DNA of 64,000 nucleotides, from contig NZ_BSCT01000012.1 in assembly GCF_030159255.1 (NCBI RefSeq), positions 62,001 through 126,000 on the forward strand, in the 5' to 3' direction. The notes beneath the pieces were generated by a model. The model was not told the DNA's origin. It saw only the letters and a list, made by a program, of their open reading frames with translations, and made no database searches. A program made the position numbers and the translations under genes. The stretch's first letter is position 1. Each line of letters begins with the position of its first letter. The DNA is from Bradyrhizobium sp. SSBR45G (GTDB lineage: Bacteria > Pseudomonadota > Alphaproteobacteria > Rhizobiales > Xanthobacteraceae). This document shows positions 1 through 8,040 of this stretch, in pieces.

Positions 1-209
1 TCCTCGATGCCGAACAGCACCTGCGCAAGGCGGCCGTCTGCGGCGGGCAGCAGCAGGCAGCTGCCGGGCTTGGCGGTGTAGACGTTGGCGTCGGCGAAAT
101 TGCGGGCCTCGATCGGCAGGCTCTCCCGGACGCCCGGCCAGCTCGACTTGGTCACGAAGGTGATCGGGATGGCGGACGAGGGGGAGGCGGTCTCGAAGAT
201 CGACGGCAT
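1..209 (-). CDS. Leucyl aminopeptidase family (M17) protein, N-terminal fragment
   Basis: Only the first 69 codons are inside the window; the gene continues past its left edge. The reading starts MPSIFETASPSSAIPITFVT and goes on to a segment ending VLFGIE, which resembles the N-terminal, non-catalytic domain of alphaproteobacterial M17 leucyl aminopeptidase-like proteins. The metal-binding catalytic half is outside the window, so the assignment rests on N-terminal resemblance. The family removes N-terminal residues from peptides in the cytoplasm. The ATG at 209 is the first plausible start; the upstream 190 bases separate it from the divergent TPR lipoprotein gene. Confidence 0.6.
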   Translation of the reverse strand, partial: MPSIFETASPSSAIPITFVTKSSWPGVRESLPIEARNFADANVYTAKPGSCLLLPAADGRLAQVLFGIE

Positions 210-336
210 GCCTAATGGTTCCTTGCGTGGCGCGCGCTGCAGGCAGACTTCGCAGAGTTTGACGGCCGCTGCAATCGCGCCGGCCGCATCGCCCGCAAAC
301 CGGCGCAGCCGTCACAGCCGCGCCCGCGTCACGCCA

Positions 337-358
337 TTAACCGGCTGTTAGCGTTAAC
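337..358. promoter_or_regulatory. CtrA-like TTAA half-sites upstream of the TPR lipoprotein gene
   Basis: TTAA, seven bases, TTAG, then CG and another TTAA lie 45-65 bases before the TPR gene. CtrA in alphaproteobacteria recognises TTAA-N7-TTAA, and a similar site lies before cpaB. The motif is short and the second half is imperfect, so this is suggestive only. Confidence 0.25.
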
Positions 359-401
359 AGTTTATTGCTGGCGCGTTCAATCCGCTCGTCCCTCGAGTCC
401 C

Positions 402-1229
402 GTGACAATGCGTCAGCAGCCTTCCATCCGCCGGCTCCTCGCGTCGGCCGCGTTCGCCGCTCTCATCGCCGCCGGCCTCGGCGGCTGCCAGACCGTGTCC
501 GACATCACGGGCTCGCTGGGCAGCCGGGCCGAGCAGCCGCGCGCGCCCGAGACGCCGCAGCGTGCGGCCGAGGTCTATGGCGAGCGCTACCGCGCCAACC
601 CCAAGGATGGGGCGACCGCGATCGCCTATGGGCAGGCGCTGCGCAACAACGGCCAGCGCGAGCAGGCCGTCGCCGTGCTGGAGCAGGCCACGCTGGCCAG
701 CCCCGGCAACAAGGCCGTGCTCGCCGCCTATGGCCGGGCGCTCGCTGACAACGGCAATTTCAAGCTGGCCTTCGACGTGCTGGCGCGCGCCCACTCGCCC
801 GACAATCCGGACTGGAAGCTGCTCTCGGTGCAGGGGACGGTGCTGGACCAGATGGGCCGCCACGACGAGGCGCGGCGCTACTACGACAGCGCGCTGAAGA
901 TCGTGCCGGGCGAGCCGTCGGTGCTGTCCAATCTCGGCCTGTCCTACATGCTGACGCGGGAGCTGCCGAAGGCCGAGGAGGCGCTGCGCCAGGCCTATGG
1001 CTCGCAGAAGGCAGACGCGCGGGTGCGCCAGAACCTCGCGCTCGTCGTCGGCCTGCAGGGGCGGTTCAGCGAAGCCGAGCAGATTGCGCGCGCCGACCTG
1101 CCGCCCGACGAGGCCGCCGCCAACGTCGCCTATCTCAAGCAGATGATCCAGGGGCAGCGCGAAGGCCAGGGCAAGGGCAAGGCGCGGAATGCGGTGCCGA
1201 TGGCGGCGCTCAACCAGCCGGACCAGTAA
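402..1229 (+). CDS. tadD: TadD-like tetratricopeptide repeat lipoprotein
   Basis: A 275-residue protein with a lipoprotein signal: a basic N-terminus, a hydrophobic stretch, and a lipobox ending GLGGC at about residue 29. The rest is helical TPR material, with repeats ending in phrases such as ALKIVPGEPSVLSNLGLSYM. TadD proteins are lipidated TPR pilotins that help the Tad secretin assemble or insert. The gene faces the tad operon across an amidase gene, which supports a pilus role. Two starts are possible, GTG 402 and ATG 408, with no clear ribosome site to separate them. A general TPR lipoprotein is the alternative. Confidence 0.75.
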   Translation: MTMRQQPSIRRLLASAAFAALIAAGLGGCQTVSDITGSLGSRAEQPRAPETPQRAAEVYGERYRANPKDGATAIAYGQALRNNGQREQAVAVLEQATLASPGNKAVLAAYGRALADNGNFKLAFDVLARAHSPDNPDWKLLSVQGTVLDQMGRHDEARRYYDSALKIVPGEPSVLSNLGLSYMLTRELPKAEEALRQAYGSQKADARVRQNLALVVGLQGRFSEAEQIARADLPPDEAAANVAYLKQMIQGQREGQGKGKARNAVPMAALNQPDQ

Positions 1230-1235
1230 GCGCGA

Positions 1236-2474
1236 CTACAGAGCGCCTGCGAGCAGACGGCGGCAGGTGTCGACGAAGACGTCGGCACCGGTGATGATGT
1301 CGGCGTCGGAGGTGTTCTCGGTCCAGTGATGGCTGATGCCGCCGATCGACGGCACGAACAGCATGCCGGCCGGCATGATCGTGGCCAGCACCTGCGCGTC
1401 GTGCCCGGCACCGCTCGGCATCCGCAGAGACTTGCCGCCGGCGAGCGCGCCGCTCGCAGCCTCGATCGCATCCTGGAACGTGCCGTCCATCATCGCGGGC
1501 GCGCCGGTGCGGATGCGCTCGACGGCGACGTGGCAGGGACCTGCTTCGGAGGCCTGCGCCGCCATTTCGCGCAGCAACTGCTCCAGCCGGTCAATGACGG
1601 CAGCATTGTCGTCGCGGATCTGGAACAGCATCTCGGCCTGGCCGGGGATGATGCTGGGCGCGCCCGGATCCAGCGTGATGCGGCCCGTGGTCCACACCGT
1701 GCGCGGGCCGCAGGCGGAGGGAAAACGTTCGTCGATTGCGACGCAGAACCTGGCGAGCGCGAGCCCGGCATCCCTGCGCACCGCCATGCGCGTCGTGCCG
1801 GCGTGGTTCTGCTCGCCGGTGAAGACGATGCGGTACTGCCAGATGCCGACGATGGAGGTGACGACGCCGACCTTGAGTTCGCCTTTCTCGAGCGTGTCGC
1901 CCTGCTCGATATGGGCCTCGAGATAGCCGATATGCCGGCCGCGCTCGGCCTGCAGCCGCGGCCGTCCGGCGAGGCCCATCTCGGTCAGCGCCTCGCGCAT
2001 CGTGCGCGGGCTGCTGCGGTCGCGGGCGGCATCGATGTCGGCGTCGCTGACATCGCCGACATAGGAGCGGCTGCCGAGGAAGCTGCCGAAATGGCCCTCC
2101 TCGTCGCACCAGGAGGCGACTTCTACCGCGCCAGCAATGGACGGATCGGGATTGAGCACGCGCGCCGCTTCGAGCGCGTAGATGACGCCGAGCGGACCGT
2201 CGAGCCAGCCGGCATGGTTCTGGCTCTCCAGATGCGATCCGGCCAGCAGCTTGGGACCTGGCTTGGCGCTGGTGCCCAGCACGTTGCCGATGCCGTCGAT
2301 CTCGGGCGTGAGCTGCGCGTCGGGCAGGCGCTCGGCAAGCCACGTCAAGGATTGCCGGTGGGCCTCGGAGAAGGTCGGCCGATGCACGCCGGTCTTGTAG
2401 AGACCGAAGGCGCGCAGCGCGTTCAGGTCGGCGAGGACGCGGGCGCCATCGGCGCGGCGGAGCTTGTCGGACAT
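1236..2474 (-). CDS. M20-family amidase (allantoate amidohydrolase / N-carbamoyl amino acid hydrolase)
   Basis: This 412-residue protein belongs to the Zn-dependent hydantoinase/carbamoylase group of M20 peptidases. Visible motifs are GSHLESQNHAGWLDGPLGV, where the family has GSHLDT...G..DG, then CDEEGHFGSF with the metal-bridging Glu and its neighbour, EAHIEQG, GEQNHAGTT and a C-terminal SGAGHDAQ with a metal-ligand His. Relatives remove carbamoyl groups or ammonia from allantoate, ureidoglycine or carbamoyl amino acids. The Asp of GSHLD is Glu here, so the substrate cannot be called. It lies just downstream of tadC on the same strand but is unlikely to act in pilus assembly. The start is ATG at 2474. 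Confidence 0.8.
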   Translation of the reverse strand: MSDKLRRADGARVLADLNALRAFGLYKTGVHRPTFSEAHRQSLTWLAERLPDAQLTPEIDGIGNVLGTSAKPGPKLLAGSHLESQNHAGWLDGPLGVIYALEAARVLNPDPSIAGAVEVASWCDEEGHFGSFLGSRSYVGDVSDADIDAARDRSSPRTMREALTEMGLAGRPRLQAERGRHIGYLEAHIEQGDTLEKGELKVGVVTSIVGIWQYRIVFTGEQNHAGTTRMAVRRDAGLALARFCVAIDERFPSACGPRTVWTTGRITLDPGAPSIIPGQAEMLFQIRDDNAAVIDRLEQLLREMAAQASEAGPCHVAVERIRTGAPAMMDGTFQDAIEAASGALAGGKSLRMPSGAGHDAQVLATIMPAGMLFVPSIGGISHHWTENTSDADIITGADVFVDTCRRLLAGAL

Positions 2475-2558
2475 CAGGCGGAGACCTCGATCATGCTCCG
2501 CCTAGCTTCCAGGGCGGCGCCGCGACCGCAAGCGATATTTCGGAGCCGCGGTCTACGT

Positions 2559-3533
2559 CTACTGCATGGCCGCGACCTTGATGCCGGTCGGTCCGAGAAT
2601 GACCACGAACAGCACCGGCAGGAAGAACAGGATCATCGGCACCGTCAGCTTCGGCGGCAGCGCCGCGGCTTTCTTCTCGGCCTCGTTCATGCGCATGTCG
2701 CGATTCTCCTGCGCCATCACGCGCAGCGATTGCCCGAGCGGCGTGCCGTAGCGCTCCGATTGCTGGAGCGCGAGGCAGACCGATTTCACGCCTTCGAGGC
2801 CGGTGCGCTTGGCGAGGTTCTCATAGGCCACCTTGCGGTCCTGCAGATAGGAGAGCTCCGCCGTGGTCAGCGTGAACTCCTCCGACAGTGCGATGGACTG
2901 GCTCGAGATCTCGATCGAGACCCTGCGGAATGCGGCCTCGATCGACATGCCGGACTCGATGCAGATCAGCAGCAGGTCGAGCGCATCCGGAAACGCGCGC
3001 TTGATCGACAGCTGGCGCTTGGAGATCGCGTTGCTGAGGAACAGCATCGGGGCCTGCAGGCCGAGATAGGCCATGCCGACGCAGATGCCGATCTTGACCG
3101 GCATCGACTTCTGGAGGTTGGCGATCACGAAGACATACAGCACCGAGCCGACGAACAGCACCATCGGCGTCACCATGCGGGCGAACAGGAAGGTGATGTA
3201 GGGTGCCTGACCGCGATAGCCGGCCATGATCAGCTTCTCGCGGGCGGCCTCCTGGGCCAGCCATTTGGTGAGGTTGAAATCATCCACCACCTTGGCGACC
3301 AGCTGCTTCGGCGTCTGACGCAGCGAGACCTTCTCGCCGGCGTTCAGCCGCTCGCGCTCGCGCTGCTTGATCCGCTCGCGCTCGCTGGCGACCGCCTTCA
3401 TGCGCTTGTTCAGGTTTTCGCCTGCAAACAACGGCATGATCAACGTGTAGACGGTGGCCGTCGCCGCGATGGCGGCGAAGAACATCGTCATGAAGTGCGG
3501 GTCGTGCAGCTTGGTGACCAGAAAGTCGACCAT
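2559..3533 (-). CDS. tadC: Tad pilus inner-membrane platform protein TadC
   Basis: A 324-residue type II secretion F-domain protein. It has two N-terminal hydrophobic segments (about residues 15-35 and 125-165), the cytoplasmic helical F domain with AFPDALDLLLICIESGMSIE, and a C-terminal membrane helix rich in Leu, Phe and Val. TadB and TadC form the inner-membrane platform that couples the CpaF ATPase to pilin extraction. It is the last gene of the leftward tad operon, 9 bases after tadB. The DALDLL..ESG.s....F motif is shared with TadB, as expected for these paralogues. Confidence 0.93.
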   Translation of the reverse strand: MVDFLVTKLHDPHFMTMFFAAIAATATVYTLIMPLFAGENLNKRMKAVASERERIKQRERERLNAGEKVSLRQTPKQLVAKVVDDFNLTKWLAQEAAREKLIMAGYRGQAPYITFLFARMVTPMVLFVGSVLYVFVIANLQKSMPVKIGICVGMAYLGLQAPMLFLSNAISKRQLSIKRAFPDALDLLLICIESGMSIEAAFRRVSIEISSQSIALSEEFTLTTAELSYLQDRKVAYENLAKRTGLEGVKSVCLALQQSERYGTPLGQSLRVMAQENRDMRMNEAEKKAAALPPKLTVPMILFFLPVLFVVILGPTGIKVAAMQ

Positions 3534-3542
3534 GGTCCCACC

Positions 3543-4517
3543 TCAGAAATCGAAGTTGATCATCTTCTTCATGACCATGATGCCCATCGACATCCAGACC
3601 ACACAGCCGACCAGCATCAGCTGGCCGGTCGGATGGGTCCAGAGCAGCGAGATGTAGTCGGGCGTGCTCAGGTAGACCAGCAGCATCACGATCGGCGGCA
3701 GCGATCCGATGATGCCGGCGGAAGCCTTGGCCTCCATCGACATCGCCTGGATCTTCTCGGCCATCTTCTTGCGGTCGCGGAGCACCTTGGAGAGGTTGCC
3801 CAGCGCCTCCGACAGGTTGCCGCCCGATTTCTGCTGGATCGCGATGACGATGCCGAAGAAGTTGGCCTCCGGCAGCGGCATCCGCTCATAGAGTCGTGCA
3901 CAGGCTTCGCCGAGCGGCATGCCGATCGCCTGAGTCTCGATGATCGCGAGGAACTCGCTGCGCAGCGGCTCGGGCGCGTCGGCCGCGACGACCTTGATCG
4001 ATTCGAACAGCGGCAGGCCGGCCTTGATGCCGCGCACGATCACGTCGACCGCGTCGGGCAGCGCCGCCAGGAACTTCTTCTCGCGTCGCTTTTTCAGAAA
4101 GCCGAGCACCCAGCGCGGCAGGCCGAGCCCTGCTGCGAAGCCGAGGCCGAGCGCCCCGAGCGGACCGCCGCCGCCGAAGAACGCGATGGCGCAGGCCGCG
4201 AAGCCGAGGATTCCGGAAACGATCCAGAACTTCTGCACCGTCCAGTCGAGGCCGGCCTGCGAGATCCGCAGGTTGAGCGGCACCTTGCTCTGCTTTTGCG
4301 CCTTGGCCTCGAGATCCTTCAGCGAGGACTCGACCTGCTCGCGGCGCGAGCGCTGGCTGCGCTCGGCCTGGCGGACCACCGGCTCCGATTTGGCGACGGT
4401 GCTGCGCCGCTGCTCGGCCTTCCGTTCGCCCGACAGCATCGGATAGAGAAACACCCAGGCGATGCCGCCGATGCCGGTCGCGGCGAGGAAGGCGAGGGCG
4501 AGAGCCTGAAACTTCAT
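3543..4517 (-). CDS. tadB: Tad pilus inner-membrane platform protein TadB
   Basis: A 324-residue partner of TadC. One N-terminal membrane segment is followed by a charged region rich in Arg, Glu and Lys (residues about 30-75), two hydrophobic segments near residues 100-140, and an F domain carrying ALPDAVDVIVRGIKAGLPLF. The C-terminus has two more membrane helices. It sits 11 bases after cpaF and 9 bases before tadC, so the three are surely co-transcribed. In the Tad machine it is the platform that works with the hexameric CpaF ATPase. Confidence 0.93.
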   Translation of the reverse strand: MKFQALALAFLAATGIGGIAWVFLYPMLSGERKAEQRRSTVAKSEPVVRQAERSQRSRREQVESSLKDLEAKAQKQSKVPLNLRISQAGLDWTVQKFWIVSGILGFAACAIAFFGGGGPLGALGLGFAAGLGLPRWVLGFLKKRREKKFLAALPDAVDVIVRGIKAGLPLFESIKVVAADAPEPLRSEFLAIIETQAIGMPLGEACARLYERMPLPEANFFGIVIAIQQKSGGNLSEALGNLSKVLRDRKKMAEKIQAMSMEAKASAGIIGSLPPIVMLLVYLSTPDYISLLWTHPTGQLMLVGCVVWMSMGIMVMKKMINFDF

Positions 4518-4528
4518 GGAGCTCTCCC

Positions 4529-5992
4529 TTATTCCTTGGCCGCGGCTTCAGCGGCGTCAAGCGCTGCCGCCAGCCGCTTCTCTTCGCCGTAATAGCGCGC
4601 GCGCTCCCAGAAGCGGGGACGGCCGATGCCGGTCGAGCGATGGCGGCCGATGATCTTGCCGTTCGCATCCTCGCCGATCATGTCGTAGAGAAAAATGTCC
4701 TGGGTGATGATGGTGTCGCCCTCCATGCCCATCACCTCGGTGATGTGGGTGATGCGGCGGGAGCCGTCGCGGAGGCGCGCGGCCTGGACGATGACGTCGA
4801 TCGAGGCGCAGATCATCTCGCGAATGGTGCGCGACGGCAGCGAGAAGCCGCCCATCGTGATCATGGATTCGCAGCGCGACAGCGCTTCGCGCGGGTTGTT
4901 GGCGTGCAGCGTGCCCATCGAGCCGTCGTGGCCGGTGTTCATGGCCTGAAGCAGGTCGAAGGCTTCAGGTCCGCGGACTTCGCCGACGATGATGCGCTCG
5001 GGTCGCATACGCAGACAGTTTCTCACCAGCTCGCGCATGGTGACCTGGCCTTCGCCCTCGATGTTGGGCGGCCGGGTTTCCAGGCGCACCACATGCGGCT
5101 GCTGCAGCTGGAGCTCGGCGGCGTCCTCGCAGGTGATGACGCGCTCGTCGTGATCGATATAGTTGGTCAGACAGTTCAGCAGCGTGGTCTTGCCCGAGCC
5201 GGTACCGCCGGAGATCAGCACGTTGCAGCGGACGCGGCCGATGATCTGCAGGATCTCCGCGCCTTCCGGCGAGATGGCGCCGAACTTGACCAGCTGATCG
5301 AGGGTCAGCTTGTCCTTCTTGAACTTACGAATGGTGAGTGCGGGGCCGTCGATCGCCAGCGGCGGCACGATGGCGTTGACGCGCGAGCCGTCGGCGAGAC
5401 GGGCATCGCAGATCGGCGAGGATTCGTCGACGCGGCGGCCGACCTGGCTGACGATGCGCTGGCAGATATTCAAGAGCTGCTGGTTGTCGCGGAAGCGGAT
5501 GCCGGTGCGCTGGATCTTGCCGTTGACTTCGATGAACACCGTGCCGGCGCCGTTGACCATGATGTCGGCGATGTCGTCGCGCGACAGCAGCGGCTCCAGC
5601 GGACCATAGCCGAGCACGTCGTTGCAGATGTCGTCGAGCAGTTCCTCCTGCTCGGCGATCGACATCACGATGTTCTTGATCGCGATGATCTCGTTGACGA
5701 TGTCGCGGATTTCCTCGCGCGCGGACTCGCCGTCGAGCTTGGCCAGCTGGGCGAGATCGATCGCTTCGATCAGCGCGCCGAAGATCGTCGCCTTGACCTG
5801 GTAGTAATTGTCCGAGCGCCGGGCCTCCACCACGGGGGGAGGCGGCGGAGGCGCCTGCCGGGTCGGAGCCAGAGGAGGCGACGACACGGCTGGAGACGCC
5901 GCACGCGGCGCCGCGGGCGCCGGCTCGGGCGCTGACGCGGCCGGCCTGAGGGCCCTGGTATCGTTGTCCGATCCGCTACGCTTACCAAACAC
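4529..5992 (-). CDS. cpaF: CpaF/TadA secretion ATPase of the Tad pilus
   Basis: A 487-residue type II/IV secretion ATPase. The first 65 residues are a Pro/Ala-rich disordered tail. After it come the N-terminal ATPase subdomain, the Walker A GGTGSGKTT at about residue 262, an Asp box with CEDAAELQL, Walker B-type RIIVGEVRGPEAFDLL, and a His box in GHDGSMGTLHANN. CpaF drives both extension and retraction of Flp pili by ATP hydrolysis at the inner membrane. It is in operon order cpaE-cpaF-tadB-tadC, with 20 bases after cpaE. Length and motifs are typical. Confidence 0.96.
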   Translation of the reverse strand: MFGKRSGSDNDTRALRPAASAPEPAPAAPRAASPAVSSPPLAPTRQAPPPPPPVVEARRSDNYYQVKATIFGALIEAIDLAQLAKLDGESAREEIRDIVNEIIAIKNIVMSIAEQEELLDDICNDVLGYGPLEPLLSRDDIADIMVNGAGTVFIEVNGKIQRTGIRFRDNQQLLNICQRIVSQVGRRVDESSPICDARLADGSRVNAIVPPLAIDGPALTIRKFKKDKLTLDQLVKFGAISPEGAEILQIIGRVRCNVLISGGTGSGKTTLLNCLTNYIDHDERVITCEDAAELQLQQPHVVRLETRPPNIEGEGQVTMRELVRNCLRMRPERIIVGEVRGPEAFDLLQAMNTGHDGSMGTLHANNPREALSRCESMITMGGFSLPSRTIREMICASIDVIVQAARLRDGSRRITHITEVMGMEGDTIITQDIFLYDMIGEDANGKIIGRHRSTGIGRPRFWERARYYGEEKRLAAALDAAEAAAKE

Positions 5993-6012
5993 GACTAGAA
6001 CTCCACGCGGCC

Positions 6013-7281
6013 TTACCTCGCCTTCAGCTTGTCAAGCAGAGGCGACAGGAAGGAGCCTTTCGGCTTCTTGGTCTCGCTGCGGCCGGTGAGCCGCTGCGCG
6101 ATCTGCAGAAACATCTCGGTGGTCCGATGATTGGGAGACATCTCCGCGATCATCTGGCCGTTGTTCGCGGCCGCGCCGAAGATCTGCGGCTCGAACGGAA
6201 TGGTGACGATGGGGGGACTTTCGATCGCCTTGGCGAATTCGCTCGCGTTGATCTCAGGCCGCTTGGGCACGCCGACCTGGTTCAGGCAGTACAGCGGCGT
6301 GCGGTCGTTCGGCCGCGCGGCCTTGAGCAGGTCGAACATGTTCTTGGTGTTGCGCAGCGAGGCGAGATCCGGAGCTGCGACGATCAGGATGTCGTCGGCA
6401 CTGATCAGGGCCCGCTTGGTCCAGCCGGACCATTGGTGCGGCACGTCGAGCACGATGCAGGGCATCGAGGCCCGCAGCGTGTCGAAGATGGCATCGAACG
6501 CCTCGGCGCCGAAATCGTAGACGCGGTCGAGTGTCGCCGGCGCAGCGAGCAGGCTGAGGTGATCGGTGCATTTCGACAGCAGCCGGTCCATGAAGGCGAT
6601 GTCGATGCGGTCGGGCGAGAACACGGCGTCGGCGATGCCCTGGGCCGGATCCTGATTGTAGTCGAGACCGGCCGTTCCGAAGGCGAGATCGAGGTCGGCG
6701 ACCACCGAGTCCATCGAGAGATCGCGGGCGATCGCCCAGGCGATGTTGTGCGCAACGGTCGACGCGCCGACCCCGCCCTTGGCGCCGACGACGGCAATGA
6801 TGCGGCCGACGGCCTTGGCTTCCGGGGCCGAGAACAGGTTGCAGATCGAGCGGACGACGTCGATCGGCGTCACCGGAGACAGCACGTAGTCGCTGACGCC
6901 GCGCCGCACCAGCTCGCGATACAGCGTGACATCGTTGACGCGGCCGATGACGACCACGCGCGTGCCCGGATCGCACACGGTTGCCAGATGATCGAGGCCC
7001 GCAAGGATGTCGGAGCGGGCATCGGTCTCGAGGATGATCACATTGGGCGTCGGGGCCGAGCGGTAGGCCTCGATCGCGGCCGCCATGCCGCCCATCTGGA
7101 TCTTCAGATGCGCCTTGCCGAGCCGCCGGTCCTCACCGGCAGCCTGCACCGTGGCGGCTGTCTCCACCGTCTCGCAGAACGCCTGCACCGAGACACGCGG
7201 CGCTGGCGCGATATGATCGTCGGCCGGCGGCGGCACGACGTCAGGCTGCTCCTCTGGGGTCTGTCGGGCGTAGCTGATCAT
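6013..7281 (-). CDS. cpaE: CpaE/TadZ pilus localisation ATPase (MinD/ParA-like)
   Basis: A 422-residue protein with an atypical receiver-like N-terminal half (about residues 25-155, including NVIILETDARSDILAGLDHL) and a MinD/ParA-like ATPase in the second half. The P-loop is the deviant type, GAKGGVGASTVAHNIAWA, with Ser where Lys or Thr often follows. CpaE/TadZ places the Tad machine at the cell pole and recruits other components. Its start overlaps the end of cpaD by 4 bases, a sign of translational coupling. The family assignment is firm, the polar role is known from Caulobacter and inferred here. Confidence 0.93.
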   Translation of the reverse strand: MISYARQTPEEQPDVVPPPADDHIAPAPRVSVQAFCETVETAATVQAAGEDRRLGKAHLKIQMGGMAAAIEAYRSAPTPNVIILETDARSDILAGLDHLATVCDPGTRVVVIGRVNDVTLYRELVRRGVSDYVLSPVTPIDVVRSICNLFSAPEAKAVGRIIAVVGAKGGVGASTVAHNIAWAIARDLSMDSVVADLDLAFGTAGLDYNQDPAQGIADAVFSPDRIDIAFMDRLLSKCTDHLSLLAAPATLDRVYDFGAEAFDAIFDTLRASMPCIVLDVPHQWSGWTKRALISADDILIVAAPDLASLRNTKNMFDLLKAARPNDRTPLYCLNQVGVPKRPEINASEFAKAIESPPIVTIPFEPQIFGAAANNGQMIAEMSPNHRTTEMFLQIAQRLTGRSETKKPKGSFLSPLLDKLKAR

Positions 7282-8018
7282 TTGCCTGTGTCACTGAGTT
7301 TGGCCTTGTCGGCCTCGGGATACGTGATCGCGGTTGACGCTCCCTTGCGGTATTTGTCGAAAAACGCGGTGCGTCGGCTGGTGTAGGACGGAGTTTCGGA
7401 CCGGGGCTGCACGAGATCGGACGGGTTGTCGACCATCGCGGCCATGTTCCGCTGATAGGCGCAGCCGAAGTTCCAATCGGGCTTGTTGTCGTACCAGTTC
7501 TTGTTCTTGATCGTGGGCCCGAGATCGTCCGGCCATACGCCGCAGGGACCCGCCGAGGCCGAGAGCTTCGGGTAGCTCAGCCGGATCGCAGCCATCTGGC
7601 GCGGGTCCTTGGGCTGATAGTTGCGGACGGTGAGGCCGTGCGGCGGAACGCCGGCAGCCGCGAACAGGGACTGGATCTCGCGCATCGAGTCGGCGGCCGC
7701 CCGGGCGTTCGGCGTGCCGCTCGGCACGTCGGCGCTGATAGCGCCGGTGCCTTGGCGGCTCCAGCTCTGCGCCAGTCCCATGACGTCGGCGCGCTGCTCG
7801 GCGGTCAGGCCGCCGCGGCCCTGGCCGACGAAGACTACGATGGAGTCCGGGGCTTCCTGGACCGCGATCGGATGGCGGAGCCGGTAGTCGTCGGGGATGC
7901 TGGCGGTGGGGGCAGCGTCCTTGTGGAGATTGCAGGCACCGAGCAGGGCAGCCGCGCCGGCGAGCGCAGCGGCAAGCGGCCATCGGCGGTGGTGAGCGGA
8001 GCGGGGTTTCATGGTCAT
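7278..8018 (-). CDS. cpaD: CpaD pilus assembly lipoprotein
   Basis: A 246-residue lipoprotein starting MTMKPRSAHHRRWPLAAALA, with a lipobox ending LLGAC at about residue 31. The CpaD domain follows, including SIVVFVGQGRGGLTAEQR and NFGCAYQRNMAAMVDNPSDL, the last being a strongly conserved CpaD segment. CpaD proteins are outer-membrane or periplasmic partners of the secretin CpaC. I chose ATG 8018 because AAGGA lies about 9 bases before it and it falls 22 bases after the cpaC stop; a longer frame to 8171 would overlap cpaC and lacks a signal peptide at its N-terminus. Confidence 0.9.
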   Translation of the reverse strand: MTMKPRSAHHRRWPLAAALAGAAALLGACNLHKDAAPTASIPDDYRLRHPIAVQEAPDSIVVFVGQGRGGLTAEQRADVMGLAQSWSRQGTGAISADVPSGTPNARAAADSMREIQSLFAAAGVPPHGLTVRNYQPKDPRQMAAIRLSYPKLSASAGPCGVWPDDLGPTIKNKNWYDNKPDWNFGCAYQRNMAAMVDNPSDLVQPRSETPSYTSRRTAFFDKYRKGASTAITYPEADKAKLSDTGK

Positions 8019-8040
8019 CGGTGCAAGTCCTTGTCCCGGC

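Noticed and set aside
1326..4592. A 1088-codon open frame on the + strand
   Set aside because: It lies opposite the amidase and tadC/tadB genes, is His/Arg/Gln/Asp-rich, and shows no domain. High-GC codon bias makes such antisense frames.
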